Source: Symbiodinium sp. CCMP2592 (lineage: Eukaryota > Sar > Dinophyceae > Suessiales > Symbiodiniaceae). Taken from it: a stretch of DNA of 64,000 bases. Made by a program: the position numbers and the translations under genes. Positions 30,596 through 42,904 of the stretch are shown here, piece after piece (positions within the stretch are counted from its first letter, which is position 1; the number at the start of each line of letters is the position of its first letter). Below the pieces are notes generated by a model. The model saw only the letters and a list, made by a program, of their open reading frames with translations. It was not told the origin of the DNA and searched no databases. The DNA lies in NCBI GenBank assembly GCA_905221615.1, contig CAJNDT010003446.1, positions 248,001 to 312,000 of the forward strand, in the 5' to 3' direction.

Positions 30596-33411
30596 TCAGG
30601 TGTAGATGTGCCACCGGATGACCCACTCGACCATGGTGCATGGGAACATGATGACGCTGTAGGGGAACTCCAAGGCAAAGCCGTTCGTCAGCTGGTAGTA
30701 GAAACCAGCCTTACCAGAGGCGAGGCAGAGGCAGAACACTGCAAATTCTTTGAGAACATCTCAGTTGAGGGACTGCCGCCAGAGGGAAGCCGATAATCTC
30801 ATCAATGTAGGAACTCAGAGGCTCAAAGTTCTCCGGCAGAAAACCACCCCAAGGCCAAGGAGAGAGGAGGTTGAGGCTCCAACTCTTCCGGGTTGAAATC
30901 CTTCGGAACGTTGCAGCACTCAGGGAGGTAAGGACCTGGCACCAGTAAAGACACAGCGACAGCTCAGGCCGCTCAGCGCAGTGCTCCCTCTGAGCTTCGG
31001 GCTCACATACGGCATCACTCCATACATGAACCTGAGACAGAAAGTCTGAGAGCAAGGAGAGGCGCCGCTTTCCCGCCCGGTCCCGGGTCCCTTCGTCCAG
31101 GCGGCGCTTCTCCAAACAATCGGCCGCCCCGGAGGCCCGAGTAGAAGGCGCTGATGACGGCCTCTGCATCAGGCTACGCTACTACGGGATTCATGTATTG
31201 CCTGGCATCATCCGTGCAAGGCATTACAAAAGGCCTTGGGGTTATCTCACATCAGCTGGTGAGAATGCACATCAATGCCGGCAGACGCTGATTCAGGGAG
31301 AGTACACATCAGCGGGGAAATTACACATCAGAAATAGCTAATCCCCATGTAGACGCTGGCTTCAACAAGCACAGAGAAGATGGACCCAAGTGCCGGATTC
31401 GTTGCGGGCGCAAAGTATATACTACATTTAGAAGCATTCCAAGATAAGAAATCATGTTATTGCCGTGTAAACGCTTGGATTCGGAGTAGTCCACACGTCA
31501 GCTATCCTAAGGGCTTCTGGACACTACACAGTTCACAAGTGTCCACAATAATACACATGCACACACTCGTGCGAAGATGGGCGCGCGCAAGCCCACTGAG
31601 ACTGGCAGATGCGAGTGTCTGCTGCAGACGCCGAAGAATGTGAAAGTGCAGATACAAAGCTTGATAAGAAGGTGTGACGTCAATAATGTGTTCCCTGAAG
31701 TAGACACCTTGCGCATGCACAAAACACCCAGGCGATAGAGATAGCCCCGGGACCAAATATCAATTTGTCAGCCTTTCAGCCTACGTAGGATAGTATATCG
31801 ATATACACATCCAACAAGGACAAGAAGAAGCTCGATGCAACAGCGAAGCATTGCCAAAGTACCTCCTAGCAGATTGCTGCAGTATCAGCTGTTGTCGTGC
31901 TCGTCACTTGATGTTCGTACCATCAGTGACGAAGTCAGGTGCAGATTTGAAGCTTTGGGCTGCTTCAGGCCTGAATGTAAGAGGCGACGACCACGGCAAT
32001 CACTTTCACTGTGGTCCCGATGATGGGTGCCACCCAGTGTGTCAAGTCCTCGCTCAGAGGCTCCCAAGGTCTGGACACTCCGGCTCTGGCTCGTGCCGTC
32101 CTTGCCCAGGAGCATGGCGAGCATGGGGCCGAAGACCTGCACCATGGGCAGCTCCAGCTGATCCGCGATGCCCAAGGCGATGGCCACGGTCTTCGCGAAC
32201 CTGAAAGCGCTGAGATGAAGGGGGCCAGGGGGCCTGGGATCCTTCTCTTTGAAGCCCTTGCTTCGTGGCTTCTCTTCTGCTCTTCTGTCTTGGGTGCCGA
32301 CTGCGACTTCAAGGTTGCAATGACCTGAGAGGCACAGGCAACTGGGTGAGGGGCCGCCGCCGTCCGTCCATGCGTGGGAACTTCGAGGATCTCACGGACA
32401 CCCAGGCGGTGAAGAGATACTGCGTGGCCTCCCAGCGGAAATCAACTTGAAGCACATTGGGGTGCGTGTTTTGTTGCTGAGAACACCTTCATCAGCCGGT
32501 CCGGCTTCTCAACGGCCATCATAGCCATTTTGGCCTCAAGGGCTCAACGCTCCCCGACGCAGCCATAGTGCACCAGCTTTCGGATGCTTTCGTCAAGGCC
32601 TTGTGGTTGATCAGCTCGTTGTAGCTCATCTGCTGAACGTCCGCGATGCCATCCTGGGCCCGAGTGCGCGGAAGATCGGCCACACGTAGCACCCAAGCCC
32701 CCCGGAAGCGCCTCGTTGAGATCCTTCTTGTCGTCCTCCTCATTGGCCTCAGGCAGAGAATGAGATGGAGGCTGTGATCTTTGAGAGGACCCCTGTTGCT
32801 ATACAGGGTTCCAGACGGCTTTGACCAGGAGAGCCTCACAGCCCACTGACTCATTGACTTACAGTTTCCAAGGCAATCGCATGCAATCGCGATACTCCAC
32901 CTGGCCTGATCCCAGCAAAGGGACAGCTCCTGGCAGCTTCAATTCGAGCTGAGAGCCACGGCCCAGGACAGCAGTGTACGAAATGCGGCCAGTGAACATC
33001 GATCAGCAGTTGGCCGCCAAAGTTTCGGAAGGCTTCAAAGGCTGCGATCGAGGCGAAGTACACGCCTGAACGGTGAACATGGGAAAGGGTCCGAAGCTCA
33101 CGCGAGACATCTGAACGAAATTGATTTCCAGTCTTTAGAGACTGCGTCGGAGTTGTGCTCCCCCAACCACGGCCAAACAAACTTCCGCAAACTTCCGAAA
33201 CGCATCGAAGGGTACGAAGCCTTTTTGTTTTCTTGCCCGCTCACGCTGAAGCCGTGCCTCCGAAGAAGCAGAGCCCCACTCCGAAGATCATCTCAAGCAA
33301 GTGGATAGGCAGGATCTTGTAGACCTGCATGCGACATGTCTGCTCAAAGAACCGGTCTGCCTTCGTGTTCATCACAGTTTGGGTGCGGGATTGAATCAGA
33401 AACCCAACGCA

Positions 33412-33476
<65 letters not shown>

Positions 33477-34374
33477 GGGAGAGAGGGAGAGAGGGAGAGA
33501 GAGAGAGAGAGGAAATGCTGGAAGCCGTCAGCGGCTGGACGCTGCTGCCTTGTACAGCTGCTGGGCGATGAAAACGTAAATCATCAGGATGATGATCAAC
33601 GGCTTCATCAAATAGGTCCTGTGCAGGGGCGAGACGTGCATGAATCGCAGCCTATGCGCCTCTTGCGCCAACGATGCAGCCAGGGCGCATGAAGCACTTC
33701 ATTCCCCTGAGCATCAGCTCGTTGAACACAATAAGCAAATGTCTGCAAAAGAGCACCAAGAGCCTAAACAATTGACCACCGCCATGCATCTTACGGTCCA
33801 TGCACATTACAACCTCCGTAAACCGTAGATGTGAACAGTACCAGTGCATCCAGTAACGCACCGCATTGGAAAATCATTGCTGCGGCTTGTTTAGTACTGG
33901 TATAGCACGTTTGTTTTTGTCCGAGTCGCTTCTTCCACCAGGTGTCGTCTTCGGAATCCAGGGCCATGGTGAACTTGGCCGAGCGCATCCTTTCAGAGCG
34001 GAGCTCGGGACTTCTCGTCGGTTTTTTCAGCCTTGAAATTTCTCAAGGCCCGCCGAGAGGCTCTTCCCAGGTGGTGCCGATGTCTTGTTTGAGCTTTTTC
34101 GCAAAGTCTGCAGTGTCATCCTTGATGCTAGCCGCTGCTTCCTTCGCCTTGCTCGTATCCATTTTCATGCCTCACTTGGGCGAGGTCATCGCGGTGCGCA
34201 AGGCCGCAAGGCAAGGCAAGCGGCGGTCTGAGGGCACGGCCCAACTCAGGATCCTCTTTTTTGTCCTTCAGCAGTCCTTGCTGGGCCTCCTCCTCGCAAG
34301 CCGCTGCCAGGCGCAAAACCGAGCACACCAAGCACTCGCAGACTTGGAGCTGAGAACAGGGCCGTCCCGGCCAT
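30596..34374 (-). CDS. Conserved multi-pass membrane protein, multi-exon
   Basis: Minus-strand exon fragments in order: a possible N-terminus MAGTALFSAPSLRVLGVLGF (34374); helix MDTSKAKEAAASIKDDTADF (about 34160); MALDSEDDTWWKK (about 33965); GVYFASIAAFEAFRNFGGQ (about 33065); AKMAMMAVEKPDRLMK (about 32545); VDFRWEATQYLFTAWVSV; ALGIADQLELPMVQVFGPML (about 32180); WVAPIIGTTVKVIAVVVASY (about 32030); DEIIGFPLAA, then a 64-bp GT-AG intron (30773-30710), then GFYYQLTNGFALEFPYSVIM and a stop at 30596. The ending, an aromatic QL-NGF-LPFP-type segment then EWVIRWHI, resembles an uncharacterised membrane family in plants and algae, from memory and without a name. Function unknown. Splices other than the last are approximate. 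Confidence 0.55.
33416..33512. repeat. (GA)n microsatellite
   Basis: About 95 bases of GA with a few GGGA interruptions. It probably lies in an intron of the surrounding minus-strand membrane-protein gene. Confidence 0.95.
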
Positions 34375-34619
34375 GGTGCTTTGCTACCGCACAGGACGCG
34401 GTGCGACCGCGCAATCGTAAGAGTCTACTCTCTCCCGAACCGGCCGCGGCTCCCGAACAAGCGAACACTGGCTGTGATCTGTTAGCAGAGCAAGCATGGG
34501 CCATGTCATGGGCCTCAAGACGTGCAGGAAGAGAGCGAAGAGAGAGTAGAATCAAAAGGAAATGCGGCTACATGGAGAGGTTTCTGAAGTCTCTCTCTCT
34601 TCGGCGGCTCGCTCTCGGC

Positions 34620-37113
34620 GGGCTCGATCCGCCTGTGGAGGGATGGACCATGGCCGCCGCCGCTCCGAAGGCGACGATGCGCTGCCCGGGCCTCTAAGCA
34701 GACGACGAGCCGTGACTAGCGCGACGGCCGCGCGCGGCGCGCGGTACAGGAAGCTTCTCCGACCTCTCTCAACGCCTCGACTCAACGCCTCTCTCTCTCC
34801 CTTTTAGAGACACGGCTGTGTTTCTGCGCTGAGTCGCTCGGGTAGAGGGCCGCCCATGGGTATGTAGCAGAACTCCTGCGGAAGAGCTCCCAGCCCTTTT
34901 CTGAGAGAGGCTGTGAGCGAAGGAGCCTCGTCGGTGATGGTGTCTTCCCTGAAGCTGACACCTTTGAGCCAACAGAGTCTAATTATGTCTAATTACGGCC
35001 TACGGTCAAGGTTGCATTTGCCTTGCTCCAACTCCGAGAGCCCTCGCCTAGATACTTGAGTCTCTGGAAGCACCGTTTCTTGCACTCCTCGAAGCTCACT
35101 GCCGGCCGCGCAACCTCAGGAGGCCAGTACAGCGCTACCAGCTCAAACCTTCTGGTCCGCAGGCTAGGCTGCCAGGAAATCGGCCAAAGAGGTCTCTTCA
35201 AAGAAGACCTCGCTTGGATGCACGCTGCGCGCCTACCTGATGCCTCAGAAAGCCCCTGGCCGGCCCTAGCCCCTATCGGCCCTGTATAGACTGTGTACTG
35301 GGCACTGCACCCTTTGGGCGCCAGGCTCGCCTTCTACCTGTCGATGGCGTCCGGAGACAAAAGGTGCAGAGCCTCTCTCTCTGGGGCTCTGGCCGGACCG
35401 AGCGGCATGACGTACATGAAGGTTGGCTCCTTCTCTGCCCGGCCTTCCCACTCCTGCAAGAAAGCTGAGCCACCGACAGTGGATCGCCGAACCACTGAGG
35501 TTGCAGCTGGATCGAAACGGAGGTGGTCCGTGCCTGGCGGGCTATCCAGAGCAGGCCGTGTAAGCCAAGGTGCAAAGAGCAAGAGACAGGGACCGAGTTC
35601 CTGACGGTAGTCGAACAGCGTCATGGCCTCTGGTGCATAGTGGAAGGAACCATCCACCACCTGGAGCAGGGGCGGCGCCACCCACCCGGTCCCCGATGCA
35701 AAGCATGTGAGGGCATGGCGACTTCGCAGCCGTAGGCGATCTGATAGCCTGGCGCCGGAGCCGGTGGCTCTCCCTGAGATGCCATCAGGTGGAAGAAGAC
35801 GCCTTCAACAAAAGACCCTTATACTAGTAGGTGGCTCGGGGAGCGGGCAGGGGCCGAAAGGCGCCGAGTGAGGCGAGACTCGAAGCCGGTGGTGTCCACG
35901 ATGAGCCTCGAAGGCTTCGCCACGGAGGCGGAAGCGGCGCTCGGATTTCCGAAGGCTGCCCGGTGGCTTCGTCCGCACGGCCGAGCCGTCGGAGAGCAAA
36001 ATTATGGAGCCTCCGGCAAAAGTCGCAATTCTTTCATTACGCCGAAATTTGATGGACAGCATAACTCAGCCCGTTGCCGGCTGAAGTATGTCGTATGGCA
36101 GGGGTGTCGTAGATGTTCGTGGCCACCACCTCCACGAGTGCTCATGTGCCGTCACCCGCAGGAGGGAGGACCCAGCGCAGCGCCCTGGCCTGACACTCCA
36201 CCTCCTTTTCGAGCACCTGCACCTTCGAACCTCAGGAAAGAGCGCGTCTCCTGGTTCTCTCTCTTTGAGACCGTTTCTCCGAGACCCAAGCTGCTTCGCA
36301 GCAGCGCCTTGAGCTTGTCCCTGTCAACTCGGCCCTCACGACACGACAGCACGTCGCTGTTCTCTCTCCGCAGATCATCGAATCGCTCGCCGCCGCCCCA
36401 AGCTCCGTGCGTAGGGTCTGTCGAGGCGCAGCTGGTTCTCATCCGGCAACTCAGGGAGAGCAGAGACGAGAAAGCCAAAGCCCCACCCTCTGCTGCTTTT
36501 CTGCTCTTGGCTCTTCGCCTCCCAGGAGCCGCCGAAGTAGCAGTCCGTGACTTGCCACTTGCTGCCCAAGCCTCGGCAGAAACTCCGAGGCGCAGCATCC
36601 TGCCTGCACCTGCAGCCGCGGCTTTTGGCACGGACTGGGGGCTCTGGCAGCTGTCCAGGTCCAGCTCCAACTTCTCAGCCAAGGCCTCCCATTCGGCCTC
36701 CATGTTTCGAGGACTGCACTCCCTGCATAGTCGACGCTACTTGCCAGGTAGGCGCCTGCCAAACTCCATAGTTGTTGGGCCACTTCTTGTCAACCTTCGG
36801 GTCGATGAGACTCACCTTCCTGCATCTACCAGCAACACGAGCACGCTTTGCACTTTGACAGGGCAGCCCAGGCGTCGCGCTTCCCGTACTGCTCGGCGAG
36901 CAGGTAGGCCAGCAAGGTCCCCGCTGGGCCCGCGCCGATAATGGCGACATCCACCTGAAAGGGCGGAGTTTGTGGCAGGGCCGACATCTGGGTCTCTCGT
37001 GCCGCCGGGCACACCTCGTCCTCTTCGAAGACCTCTGCCGCCACAGAGAAGGCCTCCTTTCGCGACGGAGGGGGAGCGGAGGGAGCGGAGCGCAGCAGAG
37101 GGGAGCTCCCCAT
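34620..37113 (-). CDS. Lycopene cyclase (beta/epsilon type), apparently lacking C-terminus
   Basis: FAD-dependent plastid enzyme that closes ionone rings on lycopene. Seen in order: dinucleotide-binding VDVAIIGAGPAGTLLAYLLA (about 36955); LIDPKVDKKWPNNYGVW (exon 36819-36756); AEWEALAEKLELDLDSC (from 36697); VTDCYFGGSW; ENQLRLDRPY (36449-36411) joined to GRVDRDKLKALL (from 36334); IVDTTGFESRL (about 35890); PGYQIAYGCEV (about 35760); MTLFDYR (about 35620); FMYVMPL; VARPAVSFEECKKR (about 35120); EEFCYIPMGG-like EFCYIPMGGPLPE (about 34870); QRIVAFGAAAAMVHPSTG (about 34690). All are lycopene-cyclase signatures. Four introns placed: one GA-AG, three GC-AG. After HPSTG the usual ~100-residue helical C-terminus is not found before the next gene's start region. 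The start (ATG 37113) is tentative. Confidence 0.9.
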
Positions 37114-37379
37114 GCAGAGCTCTGCTCTGCTCAGCGCCTTCGAGTTCGAGGCCGCTCCCCGCAGGCTCCGCAAACTCCGTTTGCTCTGTCTCTGCCGGCG
37201 TCCGCGGGCGGCTGCAGCAGTCGCCTGGCAGAGCTTCGGCTAAGAGCCTATAGGGCCCCACACCAAAGCCAAGGCTTCCTTTTTTGTCGGCGCTGCCGAT
37301 TCTGGCGATTCAGCGCTCTCTTCAGTCTTCGACCTCTACAAAACTAATGGCTACAGCATGAAACTCCACCGGGCGATGT

Positions 37380-39923
37380 TTACACCCAGCTGCGGGTCTT
37401 GTCCATGGAACCCAGCCAGTTTAACCACAATTTCGGATCATCTGCCTGCATCAGCCCAAGCTCCACTCTCAAGAAGCTGCACTCTTTCCAGCTCCCGTCG
37501 GGTTTCAGAAGAGCACCTGTCACAAAGCTGTCCACAGGGGATGCAGTTTCACTCTTGCCATCGAAGCTTCGCCACTTCTCCAGCAAGATGACATCACCCT
37601 CCCAGGACGGAAAAACGCCCGATAGGCTCACAAAGGCTTCTGGGGCTGCAGCGCTGGGTGAGAGCGAAAAGAAGAGCAACCCAAGGCAAACGCTGGCCCA
37701 GAGACGGCCTTTCACGTCTCCTTCCAGTCCCGGCGTGCTGATGTTCAGCCAGCCCTGAAGGCTGGGAAACCCCGCAAGCCATGGAACTTGTTCCGGCGTC
37801 GCCAACTGCGTCGGCGTCATCTGCATCTCGATCCCGAGCTTGCCCTCAAGACTCACCGAGCGTTCGCCCGTCAAGCCCGGCACACTGAGCTGCGGAATGG
37901 GGGACTTCCGCACTATGCACCAGATCTTGTAGAGCAGCTCGTCTGGAATCGCGTCACTGGTGTTCACCGTGGACTGCTGAAGAGACTTCCAAGCATCGAA
38001 ATCCATGTCGTACCGCCGCTCATACAGGTGGTGGTGCAAGCAGAGCACCGACAGCATCAGGTGCTGCAGTGCCTCAGCGGTGCCAATGTCCGTCTTCAAG
38101 TCCACCCCCTGGACTTCATCCAGGCCCACAGAAGGAACCTAAGAGTCGGAAAGAAAGGAAGCTCAGAAGCTCCGGGCTCCAGCATGACATGGTCCTAGGT
38201 CTTAGGGTCCCAGGGTCCTACCCTGCGACCTGCGCTCCAGAAGGCTGTCCTTCTTCGTGGCAGGTCCACCAGTTGATGGCAATGGCATAGGTGATGCGGC
38301 TGATTTGCTGCAAGTCGTCCGGCCTCCAAAAACAGAGGCTTAACGCCTTGGGCCTTTGGTGGCTCTGGGCCCAGCTGGGATCCCGGCCAATCGAAGCCGA
38401 TGCGGGCTTCCACTAAAGCCGAGATGACTCCAGTGCCCCAAAACTCACAGCGGCTGAAGAAGGCCAGGCGAAGTGTCTCACCTCAGCCGAAGCTAAGCGG
38501 CTAAGCAGCAAGGCCCGCACCTTTGCTTTGCGCCAATGTTTCTGGGAACTCTTTGAGGCACTGGCACATGGAAAAGGTCTGGCCAAGGAAATAGCCGACA
38601 GCCTCAAAGAACAGCAACGCAGAGCGTTCGATTCATTCGATTCCTTTATGTCTGACGCATCCCTATCTGAGCTGAGCCTGACTTGATGGGGCCAGAAGGG
38701 CCAGAATCGTGTGAGTGAGAGGAAATGGGCGGCACGAGAAGAACAACAAGGACAAGGGCGCCAGGGCGCGACTCTCAGGTCGCTACAGGTGGGCGAGCAA
38801 ATTACGAGTCCCCACCACCAAATTCACATGACTTCGACTTCGCAGGCTTATCGTGCTTCGCGCCTGGCGGTTGATACCCTCTTGGTAGAGGAACTTGGAA
38901 GAGCTCCTGGGGTAGTCGTGGACCAAGCCAGCAGCCCGGATGAAAGCTATGCCGTAGCCGGGCTGCGCATTGAAGATTCGCGTGCCGACGACTACTGCTT
39001 CCTTCTGGCTGCGCAAGTTGGCCATGGGCTGCTGAGGCGTGAAGAATGGCGTTGGCAAGGGTGCTTCCAAATCTTCTGCCTCCGGCCTGTCCCAATAAAA
39101 GGTCCACGCAGCAGCCGTTATGTGGGAACCGCGGGAACCCGACAGTAAATACTCCTGGAAGGATGCGAACGCAGCGTGTGTGGCCCCATCCAGGCACATG
39201 TCCGAGGGCAGTTCCCCGTGGCTATTCCGAACCCAGGCTGGTGCACCAGCCTGCACACAGCACAAAACTTCGCCCTTATAATGTCTGAAGATCTGAATGA
39301 CTCGGTTTCCTGTTATTACTTATACTACCTTAAACTACCATCTCGCCAACTTTTTTGGTAGGTTCTTATTATTCCCAATTCCAAGTTTCCTGGCCGGGCC
39401 TTGAGGAGGAGGACCACGACGCTGCAACGCGACATGCGGGCGGCCACGTGCAGCGGCGTCCAGCCGGCGACGTCGGCGCGGTCCAGCGCAGGTCGATGCC
39501 TCAGCAGCTCTAGGACCACGCTGCACGAGCCAGAACGGCAGGCCACCTCAGCTTTTCTCGTCTCACGCCAGCTGTTGGGGGTTGTGGAAAAGACAAAGAC
39601 TTGGGATGGGTTTGACGATTTTACAGTACCAGAGTGAAAGAAAACGGGGCCGTTCCAGCAATTCATGGCGTTCGCGCGTCAAGCCTTCGTTTGCCAGCAC
39701 TGTCGCCGCTACTTGCCTAAAGTCCTCCTCTAGCCCCGCATCTTGCTGCCACGATGCGTGCAAACCGGTGGTGCTGTTGGCATCATGGGTGCTTGGAGAT
39801 GCACCGAAGCGCAGCACCCATCTCAGAGCCACCAGGTTGGAGGTTCCACAAAAGACCAGAAAGTGCCTCGAGGTGAGGTCGCAATCCGGGCTTGTCGATG
39901 TTACTTGCATACCGATGCCCAAC
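37380..39923 (-). CDS. Ankyrin-Sec7-PH protein (Arf-GEF-like), multi-exon
   Basis: Ankyrin repeats come first: LVALRWVLRFGASPSTHDAN (about 39830) and VVLELLRHRPALDRADVAGW followed by TPLHVAARM (about 39500), then GAPAWVRNSHGELPSDMCLD (about 39240). A Sec7 domain follows: RIFNAQPGYGIAFIRAAGLV and FLYQEGINRQ (about 38900), DDLQQISRITYAIAINWW (about 38310), then GTAEALQHLMLSVLCLHHHL and PDELLYKIW (about 38060-37910). A PH-like domain ends it: LQGWLNISTPG, GRLWASVCLGLLFFSLSP, closing WLNWL before the stop at 37380. Sec7 domains exchange GDP for GTP on Arf GTPases. The glutamic-finger motif (LPGEAQ in active Sec7) reads PDDLQQ here. A short exon with VGYFLGQ near 38590 may supply the IGDYLGE motif. 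Junctions are approximate. Confidence 0.75.
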
Positions 39924-39929
39924 TACTCA

Positions 39930-41470
39930 CTGAGTCTTGAATTGCACACAGGGCAACAACTAGTGTCCCTGCTATCCGCCGGCCTGTCCAGCAGCTTCAA
40001 GTTCTGCAGCGTCTCTGGGAAGATGGCGCCAGCAGGACATTCGACTTCGATGATTTCTTCGTCAAAGGTTCCACACTGCCCGTGGCTTGGTATGGCCTCC
40101 AGCTGTCAAAGGACTACGAAGCATGAAGGCTGATGCCCCCAACAGTGACTGATGAGCGCTCTAGGATCAGCTTAAGCAACCCTACTACATACTAGCATAA
40201 ACAGGCTCAGGCAGGCCTGCAGGCAGATACTATACAAACAGTCTTCGGCAGCCAGGTAGCAGTCACCAAGTCCAGGTATGTCTGCCCATCGCGGTCGCAA
40301 GCGTGGGGCGACAGGCACCAGGGCTTCTCAGCGCAGCTCCGTGCTGCGCCCATTACATGTCATCTTACGCACAGCGCCCTTCTTCCATCCGAAGTGAAGG
40401 CGCTGTCAGCGACTTAAGAAGAACGATGGCGAAGGATGCCAGGTGCATTTGAATCGCATGGGTCTGTTGTTGGCTCGAGGCTGGTTTGTGCTGGTTGCGA
40501 TTCGAGTGCGACAGTACTGGACGAGCTAAAGGCTGTCGAGCATAATGGAAGTTGAAAACTTCACTGACTCACGGCAGCTATGCCAGCTATGCGGCTATGC
40601 CGATGAACACGCGTCTACAACAAGCCGGTTCTGCCAAGGTCAGGCTCAAGAAACCGGAGATACCACGGTTTCGCGGAGCCTGAGGGGAGCAGAATTCGGA
40701 GAACATGGAAAAATGTGACAGCTGCTTTCAGGGCCCGTCCTCCTGGGCAGACTTCACCCTGGACGGAAGGCCTTGCACTCTGGGCAGCTGTATCGTCACT
40801 GCAGGGAACTCAAGCAGGATCTAACGAAGAGTGGCCCTCGACTGAGCATCTGATGATTTTGCGTTGCTTGGGCGGTGACTGGGTGTGGCCCCGAAACCAA
40901 CGTCGGCCGCGCCTCTGCGCTCTGTTGGGGAAGCTCCGGCAAAACTCTCACACTCACACACATAGACATGAGCCGCTTTGTTTTTGGGGCGCGGCGTGGG
41001 GCGCATAGGCGAAGGGTGCTCGGCAGGCCTAGCAGCGAGAGGAAGACGGTATGGTTTTTGTCTTGCCTATTGCATTCTTGCCGATCCTGGCGTGACCATT
41101 CTGCACCGTTTTGCCTTCACCAGGACTTCCGGAGAGGAACTAGAGCGAAAGCAGTGAAATCCGCAAACTGCCGATTGCCTGACTGGCTGGCGCCGCTGCA
41201 GCTCAGGCTCGGGACACAAGTGTGTTGGCTAGGTGCCGTCCAGTTTGCTTGGCTAGTAAACTCTTGGCACTCTCAGAGCAGAGTCAATAAGAGCTGCATG
41301 TGTGTGTGTGTGTGTGGATCAGTTTGTGCATATTGGGCTCTTGGGGCCGTGGTCTGAGCCGAAGATGGCAAAAAGCACCTCGGGACATCTCTGGACATCT
41401 GTGACCTGCAGGTGACAGCGCACTTGCTGTAGTGTCCTGATCTGGGCTGAAATGCAGGAACGCCGAGGAG
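39930..41470. other. No supported gene; (GT)n at 41298-41317
   Basis: Contains the 5' flank of the ankyrin-Sec7-PH gene and unassigned sequence. Plus frames at 40715-41008 and 40875-41357 include low-complexity TH/VC runs from CA/GT microsatellites. No domain recognised. Confidence 0.35.
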
Positions 41471-41477
41471 GCGCTGG

Positions 41478-42616
41478 TCACACCTGCGCCGCAGGTGAGC
41501 AAGGACGGGGCTCGAGGTCTCCTTCGAGTAGAAACGGCCCACCGCGGCTTCGCAGGCACCGGAGGACTTTGCCCAGGTGATCCATGGCTCGGACCTTGCA
41601 ACACATTATAATCTCATAGCCTATAGGGCCTAATATATGTGTGGGGCTACAGTCTATAGCCCTACCCCAGCCACTAGTAACCCCTGATTCCTGATCCTCA
41701 GCAGACGTAGATGACCGCGTCTGAGTCAAGGGCCGCCGCCGCGGCGGAACTCGACTGACCTTTTGGAGAAAGGCGGTGCCGTGCTTCGAAGCCCAAAGTT
41801 CCTGCGCCCTGCGCCTTGTGCCAAGCCCAGCGGCTCCAGGATGGCCAACACCGCCGAACGATCTGGGGGTTTCAAACATGCACCCTAAATAGCAGGTCCT
41901 GATTATACGGACCCCCCAATAAAAGGTAGCCCCAGTTTTCGGGAAGTTTCATCTGCTTCGCAAGCCGGGTAGGAGCGAGCTTCGACAGTCCCTTCCTGTT
42001 CCTGCCTCCGGCTTCTGCAGCCCGCAAGAGCCGCAGGCCCCGCTGTGACGTCTTGAGTACCTGAGCACATCGCAGTAGAGGCTGCGAGCCTTGCCCCAAG
42101 ATCGCAGAAAAAAACAATCCCCTGGAGTCTACAGAACCCTCCCCTCCTCAAACTAGAACTCCTCTTGATAGAAACCCCCGGCCCAAGCCTTCAAAAGACC
42201 AGGGCCCTGGCATCCCGCAAAGTTTGTTGCTCCTTCTGCAGCGCAGCCAATTCCCGAGAGCACTCCTCGGCGAGGGAGTGCGTCTGCGCTCCTTCAAGAG
42301 TCCTTTGCCCTACACTCTCTCTTCGTGAATCTGCCTTGTGATGCCAGCTCGAGATCGCCATGCGAGCGATGGGCGACACGTCGAAATCCCCATCCTGCGC
42401 TGACACATGCACTGACCATGCATCGGGCGTCGAAGACAGACAGGGGGCACGGTGGCCAACCCATTTTTGCTGAATGACCCGAAAGCTTTCCTGTGATGGG
42501 ATCTCAAGTGTCGGGTCTCTCCCGCAGCTCGGAGCATGCAGAATTACATCTCGGACAAGCGAGATATGTAGCGCTCCTGCAGTGCCGAGCCCTTTTGGGA
42601 CGGAGAGGTTTCGCAC
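41478..42616 (-). CDS. Unrecognised minus-strand gene, several exons
   Basis: Protein-like minus-strand pieces are: ALHISLVRDVILHAPSC, SFRVIQQKWVGHRAPCLSST and a charged helix EECSRELAALQKEQQTLRDA (42616-42191); KGLSKLAPTRLAKQMKLPEN followed by WGYLLLGG (about 42020-41890); then MDHLGKVLRCLRSRGG (about 41585). Orientation and spacing suggest one multi-exon gene. None of the pieces matches a family I know. A coiled-coil near residue 120 of the first exon is the only structural feature. Confidence 0.4.
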
Positions 42617-42904
42617 TCCCGCTGTCTCACCTCAGCTGTCCACACCCAGCCTTAAAGCCACAGCCACAACTCCTAAGGGTCACGCCCAAGCATGCAAAAA
42701 GGCGGTTGGGTTCTCCGGCTGGCTGGCAATGCAGTCAATGGCCTCAGGCTCCAGTCCCAATCTCCCAGACCGGAACAAGTCTTGCCGAGAACGCGGCCAG
42801 AGCGCTCAACACGGGCTCCAGGTGATCTTGAAAATACCTCAAGCTCTGTTGAGCCTGTGGCTTGCGTTAAGCAGGCTGTGAGTGATTCAGGCACTGGTGG
42901 TTGA

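Noticed and set aside
32520-32550. Match to the core of the dinoflagellate spliced leader (TAGCCATTTTGG followed by CCTCAAG)
   Set aside because: It is antisense to a minus-strand exon that reads AKMAMMAVEKPDRLMK after an AG acceptor, so the resemblance is explained by coding sequence, and the match has an inserted base.
38418-38685. Plus-strand open stretch of 89 codons with helical peptide (ALRQCFWELFEALAHGKGLA)
   Set aside because: It lies within the minus-strand ankyrin-Sec7-PH gene, between the FLYQEGINRQ and DDLQQISRIT exons, has no start codon, and the opposite strand carries a possible Sec7 motif (VGYFLGQ).
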